The translations under genes were made by a program, and so were the position numbers. From Lojkania enalia (taxonomy: Eukaryota; Ascomycota; Dothideomycetes; Pleosporales), in the NCBI GenBank assembly GCA_010094045.1, contig ML986590.1:515860-579859 (forward strand): a DNA stretch of 64,000 nucleotides. Direction: 5' to 3'. Positions 1 to 10,254 of this stretch are shown piece by piece; position 1 is the first letter of the stretch, and each line of letters opens with the position of its first letter. The notes under the pieces are model-generated. The model did no database searches, was not told where the DNA came from, and was given only the letters and a program-made list of their open reading frames with translations.

Positions 1-1
1 C

Positions 2-997
2 AGTGCCCCCGGTGCGCATGCAATCGACAGTTTTCCTTCCCTGGCAGCTCTCCCAGAATCTCTCTTGGGGAACTGGCGAACACTAGGCAAGCGCATCTTC
101 GAACATGATAGCAAGATTTACATGGATCTCTGGAACCGCCTTAAGCACGAAACTGACCAAGGAATAGCACGGGATTGTTTTACAAAGACTTTCTATCTCA
201 ATGATCCTGCCAAGAGTGGTATCGATGACCTTTCTGCCGCTTACACCTGTGGTGGGCTGATTGAAGCCGGCTCTGAAACTACTGGCACTACACTGAATAA
301 CTTCGTGTTGTGTATGGCATTGTTTCCGGAAGCGCAAAAGAAGGCACAGGAGGAATTGGACGCTGTCGTTGGGGAAGCCAGATTGCCGTCTTGGGAGGAT
401 GAGAGGGATTTGCCTTATGTAAGGAGCCTGATCAAAGAGGTGCTAAGATGGAGGCCCGTTAACAAATTTGGAATGACGCATGCAACGAGCGAGGATGATT
501 GGTATGATGGCTATTTTATCCCAAAGGGGTCAGTTGCTGTTTTAAATTGGTGGTAGGTTAATTTAATGGTATCGGAAGTTCTTATACTTAATGACTGCAG
601 GGCAATCCACCGCGACCCGCGCATCTGGAAGGACCCCGACACCTTTGAGCCCGCTCGTTATCTCGGTCATACACTCCCGGCGGCAGACTATATTAACATA
701 TCGGATCCATACGCACGGGATCATTTCACTTATGGAGCTGGTCGACGAGTATGCCCTGGTGTGCATGTTGCCGAGCGCTCACTATATATCAACATTGCCC
801 GGGTGCTCTGGGGGTTTAATATTAAGAAGGAGATTGGGTCGGATGGGAGTTCGATCGAGCCTACGCAAGCTATGCTTCCTGGTTTTATGTCTGTGCCGGT
901 ACCATTCAACTGTGATATTACACCGAGATCGGATAAGCATGCGAATATCATGAGGAATGCGTTCAACGAGGCGGAGAAGGAAGGCCTCAGGTTTTGA
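2..997 (+). CDS. cytochrome P450, 3' part only (cut by window edge)
   Basis: This is a haem-thiolate monooxygenase, normally ER-anchored and fed by P450 reductase. The first 2-552 and second 601-997 exons join across a 48-nt intron (553-600, GTAGGT...CTGCAG) that removes an in-frame TAG. About 315 residues are visible; families of this type are about 500 residues, so the membrane anchor and roughly 190 residues lie beyond the left edge. Seen: the I-helix oxygen-binding motif AGSETT, the K-helix ExxR in KEVLRWRP, and the haem loop FTYGAGRRVCPGVH with the axial Cys. The overall look is that of fungal CYPs of secondary metabolism, for example the OrdA-like group. It converges on the SDR gene that ends at 1115. 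The substrate cannot be told. Confidence 0.9.
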
Positions 998-1114
998 CAC
1001 TAGTGATTCAATCAAACAAATTCAATTTCGGCTGAAACTAGGCCTACGTCATGCACTGAAGCCGGCATATGAAACAATTGAAAATTTGGAAGAGTTGCTT
1101 ATGTCGGTTTTGGC

Positions 1115-2020
1115 CTAATATCCAGTCTTTGTCGGCACCTTCGAGTATGCCTCGTCCCATATAGACAAACTTTCTTCACCAATCCACTTCTGACTCGCAT
1201 TCGCCCAGGGCACCATCTCTCTAAAATACAGCTTGTCTAAGGACAGCTCGACAGCCTGACCGGTCATGCTATCGTCGCCCAAGAATGCATCAATAGCATC
1301 CAACGCTGTCTTCATCGGCGTGATATGCTCCTTTGGCCAGACCTCTAAGATCTGTGGCGGGCATAGATTGGTGGGAATAAAGCCGGGGCATATGCAGTTC
1401 ACCGTGATATTCTCCTTGACAAACACTGGGCCTGCTGAACGTACTAAGCCAATGACGCCGTACTTGCTAGCAGTGTATTGGGGGTTTGTCGTCATGTAAC
1501 TTTGCCGCATCAGCCATAAGCAGCATACAAACCTACAGCAATTGGCAACTTACTAAAGCCCAGCAGCGCTACTCGTAGCAACAAATTTCCCCTTCCCACC
1601 TCCCGATTCCTTGCTCCTTCTCACGTAGTACTTGAATAGCCAAAGTCCTTGGATGACAGCCTCGAGATTGACTTGCATACTCTTCGTATTCAGTGGCTTC
1701 ACTAGCCCCTCTTCATCCAACTCCTCTTTATCATCATAGATATATTGCCTGTCGTCGATGCCGGCGTTGGCGTGGCAGAAATCGAGCCGATTGCCGCCCC
1801 ATTCGTACGCCTGCTTGAACAAGCGTGCTTGGGAACCATATGATGCTACATCCGTTTGAATGAACTTTGCGTCTGGGCCGAGAGATTTCGCGGCCTCCGC
1901 CCCGGTTGTGGGATTTAGGTCGGCAATGACGACTTTGTAACCTTTGGAGATGAGATGGGTTGCAACTGCAAGGCCAATGCCGGAGCCTGCTCCCGTAACA
2001 ATCCCCACCGGTTTGGACAT
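1115..2020 (-). CDS. NAD(P)-dependent short-chain dehydrogenase (15-PGDH-like SDR)
   Basis: This is a predicted soluble oxidoreductase of the classical SDR family, interconverting an alcohol and a ketone. Exons 2020-1554 and 1499-1115 join across a 54-nt intron (GTAAGT...AAAG) to give 283 residues. Seen: the Rossmann glycine motif TGAGSGIG near the N-terminus, an Asp in VVIADL after beta-2 that favours NAD over NADP, NAG as HANAG, a Ser in the ATSSAAGL strand, and YTASK carrying the catalytic Tyr and Lys. The C-terminal half resembles fungal 15-hydroxyprostaglandin dehydrogenase-like proteins. It lies tail to tail with the P450, and both may belong to the accessory cluster up to 9.5 kb. The frame is intact. 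The substrate is unknown. Confidence 0.88.
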
Positions 2021-2328
2021 GTTCCCTAATTGATGTAGTATTCGATCCGCGAGATAATGATGTCTCGGTCTTGTTCAGGAGCAAGAGAGCTGGGATGTGC
2101 TTCGGGGGCGGGCCGGGGTCCTCCAGACGCCTCTCGGATGCATCGCGGCAGCATCTCTCCTGGTTCATGGCTAAGTCAGTACCGATGTTGTGGAGGGATG
2201 AAATGCCCCACATCCAAAGCGCGCGAGAATCGTCACCAATGGATTCCGATGCCAACGGAAAGACGCCGCTGTTCTCCTTTCTCCTCACTAGCCCCTTTTG
2301 AAATGCGGGGTACACCTTTTTCACTCGC

Positions 2329-2330
<2 letters not shown>

Positions 2331-2357
<27 letters not shown>
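2331..2357. repeat. 27-bp poly-G tract
   Basis: An uninterrupted run of 27 G sits between the SDR start and the CMD-like pseudogene. The surrounding 2021-2451 has no recognisable coding sequence. Such tracts are unstable and hard to sequence, so the exact length should be treated as approximate. Confidence 0.95.
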
Positions 2358-2360
<3 letters not shown>

Positions 2361-2451
2361 GCGTTTGGGGTACCAAGACGCCACACCTGTTCTGCTCCGA
2401 ACACATCCAAGGCTCAGGATTGCTATTGAGTGGGGGAGTTGAACTCCCATC

Positions 2452-2865
2452 ATGCCGGGTGCAAAGGAGATCGACAAATTCCACAGAACGCTCTTTGAGC
2501 AGGGCATCACAACTCGTCGCGAGGCTGCCGGCGATGCCTATGTCGACGCATCCATCCAACGCCATTCCCCGGAATTTCCCTGCCTGCTCCAGGAAATTGT
2601 TACTGCAGCAGGCTGGAGCTGAATATGGACTCGGCCTGCGCTGGACAAGAAGCAGCGGGGCTTGATCAGCTTGGGAATGCTGTGTGCTTTGAACATATCG
2701 ACAGAGCTAGGGGTGCGCATAAGAGGCGCATTGAGGAATAGCGTCAGCGAGGCCGAGATAAGGGAGACATTGTTGCAAGTCGGTAGCTGTTGTAGATTGC
2801 TTGCTATTGAGTCTCAATCGCACCAGTTAGATAAGTGTCTGCCCCGCCGATGCGGAAGTTATTGA
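2452..2865 (+). pseudogene. carboxymuconolactone decarboxylase-like (AhpD fold) gene, broken
   Basis: From ATG 2452 the reading MPGAKEIDKF...RREAAGDAYVDASI and then WTRPALDKKQRGL, LGMLCALN and IRETLLQV follows the gamma-carboxymuconolactone decarboxylase (CMD) family closely. These are small decarboxylase or hydroperoxide-reductase-like proteins of aromatic and secondary-metabolite pathways. An in-frame TGA at 2620-2622 (codon 57) interrupts it, and no plausible intron removes that codon. After LLQVGSCC the family-like ending appears only in another frame (GCCGATGCGGAAGTTATT, near 2850), so a second lesion or an unspliced intron is likely. Full CMD proteins of this type are about 150-190 residues. 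It could still be functional if the TGA is a sequencing error, but two defects argue for a pseudogene. Confidence 0.65.
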
Positions 2866-3135
2866 ATGTTTTAGGGATAGCTAAAGGATCAATTGAGGAA
2901 TATAACAAGGTATAAGTATATGATGGTAAAGGAATGAAGGCCAAGTTGTAGCTACTATGGAGATTTCCTTCTAGCTAAGCAGATATTATCCTCTTGGACT
3001 ACCATGGCAGCTTACCCGCGTAACGCTAACAAATGCAAGTTCTAGACTATAATCTCCCGTCCACTCGCAGGAATGGCTCATAATCTGTAATAATCACAAA
3101 ACACAGGGGCTCCTAATTATTGCCCTGCAATTGAA

Positions 3136-5010
3136 TTAATCCCAAGCCATCCTCAACCCATCGAGGTCAACCTTGCCCTCTTGCTGCGGCTTGAAAATAA
3201 TGTGTCTCCTTCCATTCCTCCAACCACTACCCCCGACCGTGCTGGCAACCATCTCCTCGCTTGGCCCGGGAAGTCGCACAAAGACCTTCTCTTCATCAGA
3301 TTTCTGCCAAGGTGCAATCCCGCCAGTGAATTTGATGAGATCTTTACCAAGCTGGACACCTGCTTCCCTCGCTTTCGGAGTTGGTTTCTTGTTATAGTTT
3401 TGGAACAAGAATGCTGCGTCAAGCATGTGCATCGAGAAGCCTTTACATAGATCGTTCCAAGGATTGGCTTCGTTGAAATTGTAGTAGTACGCCTTACCAG
3501 ACCAAGCCCGGGTGAGCGCGAGAGCAGGGCATACGTAGCCTAGATCTGTGATGTATTCAATCAAGTTCTTCATAGCCCCATCGTCGAGAGTTGAGAGAGT
3601 GATATCGTACGCGTTAAACACTACTTCGACTGCCTCAGACCTTGACAAGCTCTTGGTGAGAGATGCACAGGATGAGGGCGCTGCACTCAATTTGCGTCAT
3701 TCGAGGCCCATGAACATAAACACATTCCCCTACGGCCGTAATCAGCTTGGAAGTCCTTCTAATTCTGAGATATATCGGACATATATTGTTCTTGCCATCG
3801 CCAAGCATCAATTCCCTACGCCAATAATTACCTAGAATCGAATTATTGCCGTTGTCAAACATTTATTTGAGGACCTTGAAGCACATTGAGGTAGGAATTA
3901 TATCGCCATTCACATGTAGCATCAATAGGATTGTCTGGAGAGTTCTTAGTACAAGCTCTTCTAGACTGATAATTAGGAGCTGATGGGGGCGTCATTTCGC
4001 AGAAGCTGTTTCGAGACCAAGTTCTTTCATCATCATGCTATATGCCATCTTGATAACTTTAGCCGAGAGTGGCTTGACTTCAAGTGGCGTCCCGGACATT
4101 GAGATGCCACGCTCAAATAATGGGTTCTTCGAAAACAACTAGAGTAGAATAGATGCTAGAAAAGGTTAGGACAAATCCCTATAGTACTTGACATATGAGC
4201 TTACCAGCGCCAGCGCTCTCACCAAAAGAAGTAACATTGGACGAGTCCCCGCCAAACGCGTCGGTAAGGGGTTCGATCCATGAAGGGCACATATTTAATC
4301 GCGAAGGGAGCTACTTCCTGAATATCCTGCCTTTCGTAACTCTCCAGATGTTAGATTCCCCTAACACAGACAGGTGGTAACTGTTTCTGGTCAGAGCGCG
4401 GCCGGGGAAGTTGAATGAGAAAGCCTACTTGTAGTTCACCGCTATGATATGAAAACTTATGTCTATAGACAATTGGACAAGACGCACGGGGTCATATTGC
4501 GGCCACTAATTGGAACCAATAATAACACCACACCCCCCCCCCCCAATGAATAAATACCATGACTAGGATGGGGTTAATTAACTACAATATCTGGAACAAA
4601 GGCGTTGAGGTTGAGACAGTCAAGGTCCGACATTCGGGGAGCCTCAGGAGTGTCGATGCTTTGCTGGATAAGAACATTTTGCTCGAACGGGCACGCATCG
4701 CCTGCGACGACTATAGGCCTAGTAATATCAGCATAACCAGATGCTCTCTAAACGTCAAATAAGGCGTTTCTTCCAGAAGAACCAAGATTTCAAGCTCCTT
4801 CGGTGCGTCTAAGTCCAGACCAAAAACCTACAATTGGGCCTTCATCCTACCCATACGTCGTAGTGTTCGCAACTTCCTCACCATGTTCTTCCACCGTCTC
4901 CAGGGACAGCTAGCTGATCCTTCAGAGTGGCATGTTTGATACCAAGATAATTGGGAACTCCGCATCCTGACTACCCCGAAACTCGCCGAAATTCGTCTTT
5001 CGTGTCATCA
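3136..5010 (-). pseudogene. type-B carboxylesterase, decayed
   Basis: Pieces of one fungal carboxylesterase lie in order on the minus strand. Near 4960-4985 is an N-terminal GSQDAEFP, with NYLGIKHATLKDQLA in a shifted frame. Around 4620-4690 is DCLNLNAFVPDIV. Around 4200-4260 is the nucleophile elbow FGGDSSNVTSFGESAGAG, followed by a well-formed intron (GTAAGC...CTCTAG, about 4141-4203). Then come LFERGISMSGTPL, WRRELMLGD, and a 3136-3690 frame with RAWSGKAYYYNFNEANPW and SMHMLDAAFLFQNYN, which carries the catalytic His. The pieces change frame and contain stops (for example after ETASAK near 3996), and the oxyanion HGGG region is replaced by a run of 12 C (4533-4544). It is therefore probably non-functional. 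Intact relatives are about 500-550 residues. An unusual multi-intron gene is the less likely alternative. Confidence 0.7.
4533..4544. repeat. 12-bp poly-C tract
   Basis: A homopolymer run falls exactly where the esterase oxyanion-hole HGGG codons (minus strand) would be. Slippage here may be one of the frameshifts that broke the gene. Confidence 0.9.
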
Positions 5011-5688
5011 TAGTCATTTTCAGCAGAGGCTGCTCAAGTCTGTTTATATACCTCAAAACACAGTAGAAAACCCATTGACTTATATAATATTTTGCATAAT
5101 CCGTAAGGGTTTGTTTATTGGTTGTTTGATGCATCTTATCTATAGTAACGCGAAGTGACGGCTGCACCTCGTCCGCCACGCGTCGACTTTCCCGATTGTG
5201 AACACCCTTCGACAAGCCTTGTCCGTTAACAGGTTGAAGTATGAATTAGAGCGTTTTAAAAATTGTTGTGATAACAGTTAATACCGTCTTGAATAACGAT
5301 TTTAGGATGAGGGAGATTATGATCTACTCGGAAAGCTTGACCGACAGTCAAAATGGGGCAGTTGTGATAGGAACCTTCGTTTCATTAAAATTCTTACGGA
5401 ACAACAAAGGATGGGATCGGATGATATAATGCCATGACACTGTTGTCGGAAGGACGTGTTCGTTGGTTAACCTAATAATGGGGAGAGCTGTTAAAAGTAC
5501 TTTTATGCGTCTTGCGAGTTGTGGCGCCAATTTCACCATCTGCGCTTGTTGTGGGGCAATGCGGGGGAACTGTCAGCCAGTCAATTGGAAGTGTGGGACT
5601 TCAGCTTTATATTGTAAGAAAAGAAAGGCTCCCAATTGCAAATATTCCAGCGAACAAAAATCGAACGTTGGGATTGTGAAGAATAAGA
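5011..5688. other. intergenic, nothing recognised
   Basis: This is AT-leaning sequence between the esterase remnant and the hydrolase start. Short open frames on both strands show no family resemblance. It presumably contains the hydrolase promoter. Confidence 0.6.
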
Positions 5689-6618
5689 ATGCCATTGGAA
5701 CGGGATTCAGAAGGAAGAACCTACGTCCGCCACCCCAACGGCCAAAGGTCGCATTACATCTCGAATAGTTTCGTAGACCCTTGGAAACCTCACGAAGCCA
5801 TACTGATTCAGCACGGGTTTGGTCGCCATGCGGAATTCTGGTACCATTGGATTCCCGTCCTATCACGCAAATATCAAGTAATTCGGCGGGACTTAAGAGG
5901 ACATGGCTTTTCGAGTTATCCTAGATGCGAAGAAGACTATGACTATAGCCAGGATACTATCTTAGGCGAGGTAATAGACACACTTGATCAACTGGGCCTG
6001 GAAAAAGTCCATTTCCTGGGAGAGTCAACCGGAGGAATGCTTGGGGAGATACTAGCAGCGAAGTATGTTATATTCTAGATACACAATTGCCTCTCTGGTC
6101 TAATTATAGGCCAAAGATGTCCGGAAAGACTCCTATCGCTCACCATCTGCTCAACACCCACACATATCCCCCCACCAGCTCTTAAACTCTTCGCTTTCGA
6201 TAAAACGGATTGGCCCACAGCTTGCAGAGAACTCGGATCGAGAGGTTGGGCAGAGGCTCTGAGCAAAATCCCAGGCACTATTCCAATACAAGACGAAGCA
6301 TATCTCCCCTGGTATCTCGATCAGATTAGCGTGAGTGATGGGGAGGGTCTTGCAGGGTACGCGGAGTTTTTAGCCACGCTGGATGCCCGGCCGTTTCTGT
6401 CCAAGATCCATGTACCCACACTTATATTGGCGCCCTCTCAGAGCGCAGCGGCGAAGTTGGAAGACCAGCAACGGCTTGCGCAGGAGATACCCGAAGCTAG
6501 ATTGGAGGTAATCGATGGCCCTGGGCATGAGATCTACGTGACCCAGCCAGAGAAATGTCAAGCTACCTTCCTAGAATTCTTGAGCAGTATTGGAAGGAGC
6601 AATGAGCCTCGAGAGTAA
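5689..6618 (+). CDS. alpha/beta hydrolase
   Basis: This is a predicted soluble serine hydrolase of the alpha/beta-hydrolase_1 family (esterase, lactonase or dehalogenase-like). Exons 5689-6062 and 6117-6618 join across a 54-nt intron (GTATGT...CAAAG). That acceptor gives CPERLLSLT in frame, as usual after the nucleophile helix. The product is 291 residues. Seen: the oxyanion strand QHGFGRHAEFW, the nucleophile elbow GESTGG (Ser about residue 114), and the C-terminal catalytic His in GPGHEIY. The acid residue would lie on the strand LILAP before it but is not obvious. It lies between two decayed enzymes and the regulator at 6.7-9.5 kb, and may act on an ester or lactone intermediate of that cluster; this is inference. 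Confidence 0.88.
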
Positions 6619-6717
6619 CGATTGAGAATAGCTAGAGAACCATTTGAATTGGAGCCGAACGTTGCAAGGTTGACTTCCCTTCTGTGCATAACACACGACA
6701 GCTGCATGACCCAAGTC

Positions 6718-9519
6718 TCAATCTAAATATTCCCTTCGGGGTGTCAGAGAACGATAGTCGGCCTCATACGCATGCACCAATTGCTGAAGAATATTACCCA
6801 TCCTGGGGGTTACTCCCCAGACCCACACGTCAGTAAACATCGTTGCCATAACCTGTGCTGTCGCAGCTGCAAGAGAGCCGCTTCCATTATACTCGCTCTC
6901 AAATTCCTTCAGAAGATTGTTCAGTCCTTCTAGTATGCAGTTTTCCGCGGCGTCTGGTGGTTGCACCAAGGCCTCTGTCTCGATTGTGTGAATCCATTTC
7001 GTGAGAAGTAAGGCTTAGCCGCTGTCAGCAATTTTAAGGAAAGTTACTTGCAAAGAAACGGAAATACCTGCGTCCCACGCTCCAACAGCTTGCTCGACAC
7101 TCCAACCCAAAGCTGCTGTTTTCCGTAGCAGTAGCGGGCCTAGTTTTACGTATACGGAAAACCCTTCATATGCTTTTAGGACCGATTTAGTCAAATCCGG
7201 ACTACGCTGCTGATGGGACTTGGCATAGGAAGTTACTGCCATTGTAATATCTTCCAGATTGTCTGATAGAAGTGTAAGACGACTGAACGCGCTCGTATCT
7301 GAGAACAAACGGAAGTAAGCAATCCGAAGAAGGGCCACACAATTGAACAGTATTGGCCCTTCTACTTCTGTGTACCCCAGCTCATCCCTTCCGCGTGCAC
7401 CTGCAATTATTCGATGGCATCTTGAGAGAGCGGAGAAGGCAGAATCGAGCAGAGCATGCCGGACATTTTGTCCTGACATTTTACCGAGCTGGAGTATATT
7501 CAAATTATACAGATTTACTGCATGCATTAGGAGTAGCATAGTGAGGCCTGATATGCTCTTTGGCCCGCATTGGGCTTGTAATGGCTCGTCAAGGACCACG
7601 GCGGTCATGATCTGTTGCACACTGCAGTTGAGCCTACCATTACTAGTACCTCGCAACTCCAACCATTCCTGTGCAGACTTTGCACCCCAAAGCTTCTCTT
7701 GATCAAGTACCTCGAATTCAAGATCGTCCGTGTAATTGAAACCGGGATTTAGCCCGAACGTAGTTGAAATGAGGTTGCTGACAATGAACATGCCGCATAG
7801 AAGGCGCTTACTAGATTCCCTGCTGATCCACTCTTCCCATCCGAATTGCGAATCTTCTTCGGACCGTAATTGAGATATCCTCAGCCTATAGTCCTACAAT
7901 GATTCAGTCAGATTATGAGGCATAGTTGTAATCGAGCAGCAATAGTAAGCTTTTAGCTATTCGCAACTCGGTCTGCAACTAGTCTTGAGATGACAAACTA
8001 TAGTCCAGCGATCATAATACATTCTACCCCAAAAAAAAAAAAAAAAGAAATTATAAAATTTAAATTATTTAAATGTTGTAAACCTACTATTGCGAAAAGA
8101 CCGAGATTTTCCACAGTCCGCAAGACGACGCTAGTCTTGCCGCTGAAGATGCCGCTGAGGGACAAAAGAACTCGAGTTTGCATTATCCAGAGAGGAGCTG
8201 GCTTTGGAGTGCCCATTTTGATCGGTAGGCCGGGGCGAAGGGCCTATAGACGTATTCAGTTAGCATTAATTGGAATCAAGTGAGACGATGGAGCGTACAT
8301 GAGCACTCATGGTACCAGCCAGCGCAAACAAATTCTTTGCTCTTCTTCTATCGAGACGATACTGCGCTCCGATGCTACATATGGCAAATATTAGAGGACT
8401 TGGGGTCTCTGTTAAGTCCATTGACCTGAGATGAAGAATTGGGAAATGGGGATGAAAACACTCCACATATCCCGAGAAGAAGCGACCGAGCTCTGTAACG
8501 GTAGGTAATAGCGCGTCTGCCGAGTCTTCGATGGGCCATCTCGATCTAGCATCCTCGCATATTTTCCAATGAATCTTTTCAGTAATCGTAAATTCCGGTA
8601 GGCATGGAGACTGCTCACTATGAATACGAGGAAGTTCGTCGGATGTATTTTGTTCGTATTCGTATTCATGTTCTAGAAGGACATCTGGAAACATAGTCTC
8701 GAACCCTACGAGGGCTGACTTGGACAAGACATCGCCAAAAGACAACTGTGGCGTGTACGCCCTAGGGCTGAACAGTTGATTGTTGGGGATGATGCCTTCC
8801 TCCTGGGCTAGGTGGTCGGCTGCATCAAATGGGAATCCCACCGGATGGGGCGATAGAGATAGATGTAATGGCGGTCCTAATGGCGTGGGTTCTTGCTCCT
8901 GAAAACCGTCGAGAAATAAAAGCGTTGGGTGATGATTGTGGCTTTGATCGAATGAAGGCTCGCAGCCTACCGTGCCGATATTGAAATCCAAGGATGAAGA
9001 TAAAGTTCGAAGGTGTTCAGAGTCGTGCCCTGGCGGTCTGCCCAAAGTGTTCTGCAACTCATCCAAAGATGCGGGAGGTGAGTACTGCCCAAACGGAGGC
9101 TGGGCCGCAAGAGGAGCAAGACGGGAGTCAATCTGCCGGTCCGATCCCGAACAGTTTGCATCGATCCTCTTGAGCAATGTCCTGGCCGGTGAGGGCTCGC
9201 CGTGCTCAATAATCTGCAGGGAGCTCGTCCGGAACTCGTCGGGATGTTTTGCTTTATACTCTGCTTCATGAAGAGATCGCTCATGCCTCTTCACCAAGTC
9301 CTTCCTCGCATACCGCCGATTACAAAAACTACAAGGAAAAGGTCGTTCTTGGGTATGAACCAGCTCATGCCTTGCGCAGTGTTCACTTCTCTTGAATGTC
9401 CTGGCGCAATGACTGCACCGATACACACGTTTAGTCCTTCCACCCCTTGTCTTCGGCTGATCAATGGAGCTAGTGGCAACAGGAGTCGCATGAATAATTT
9501 GGAAATTTTCTGAGGACAT
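6718..9519 (-). CDS. C2H2 zinc-finger transcription factor with fungal-trans domain
   Basis: This is a predicted nuclear DNA-binding regulator. Exons 9519-8299, 8243-8088, 7893-7068 and 7013-6718 join at GT-AG introns of 55, 194 and 54 nt into 832 residues. Residues about 33-85 form two tandem C2H2 fingers (YRCSHCARTFKRSEHCARH, then FPCSFCNRRYARKDLVKRH). A polar linker follows, then the fungal-specific middle homology region: YVECFHPHFPILHLRSM, WIMQTRVLLSLSGIFSG, RISQLRSEEDSQFGWEEWI. Such proteins often control adjacent metabolic genes, and this one is next to the P450, SDR and hydrolase set. The 194-nt second intron contains a 16-A run (8031-8046). No frame damage is seen, so the regulator appears to have outlived two of its neighbours. 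Confidence 0.88.
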
Positions 9520-10254
9520 TGCCGTAAATGCAGGTAACCGATTTTCCGTACGTAGGACACGCGACGGCGTTGATGTAAGCTCCCAAGGAGGTAGACGGCC
9601 GGAGCTTGAAGAGAGATCTTCTCGAGATCAAAGATCCGCCATGGTCGACTGGAAACCAGACGCTGCGGGGAGAATGAAGTGACCCCGAGGCATCGGATGG
9701 TGCGCTAGATAGGCCGCGGGAAGCGGGAATACCAACTGCCGAACGGTTAAGCATATATGAGCGTGACCTGCGTCGGTCAGCAACGAAGCGCGACGTAATG
9801 CTACGACCGAGTGCCCGGCTCTCCAATAATAAAATTGGCGTGTGCTCGCGTCAAAACTGAGGGCTCGGGCGGTTATTGCGATCGATGAAAATGCGTCGAA
9901 TTTGAGCCCTGAAGCTTCTAGTGAGCCGCAAAGCTGCTCGGCTTTGATCCTATGCTAGCGCAGGTGGATCTTGTATTGCACTCCACATTCCTAAGACTAC
10001 AACAAATAAGGGACTTGAAAGTAGTCCTCCATACCATGCCATTCCTATGCACAGAGACCACCCACCGAACAAGATGTTTAAGATGTCCGCACAAATACCC
10101 GAAATTGCGCCAATCTGCTCCTGAGAGTGTATAATTATATTTAGCTCTGCCCATGCATCGAAACGGATTGTCTCTCCAATCCTCAAGCTTGGTGGTCCTC
10201 CTTATGGCCCTGAAGCCCCGACTCTGTCAAACCGCCTGCAGCTGGATGGTAACA
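9520..10254. other. intergenic, no supported gene
   Basis: This is the promoter side of the C2H2 factor and the 3' side of the F-box-like gene. A 78-codon minus-strand frame at 9950-10186 is hydrophobic (ILNILFGGWSLCIGMAWYGG) but matches no family I know and lacks supporting signals. Confidence 0.5.

Noticed and set aside
2057..2665. 202-codon plus frame running through the poly-G tract
   Set aside because: It reads poly-Gly across the homopolymer, has no family features, and disagrees with the CMD-like frame.
4265..4280. GGTTCGATCC, like a tRNA T-arm
   Set aside because: No matching acceptor, D-arm or anticodon arm at the right distance; it lies inside the esterase remnant.
9950..10186. 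Hydrophobic 78-codon frame, possible small membrane protein
   Set aside because: No family resemblance and no supporting start or splice context; it lies in a promoter interval.
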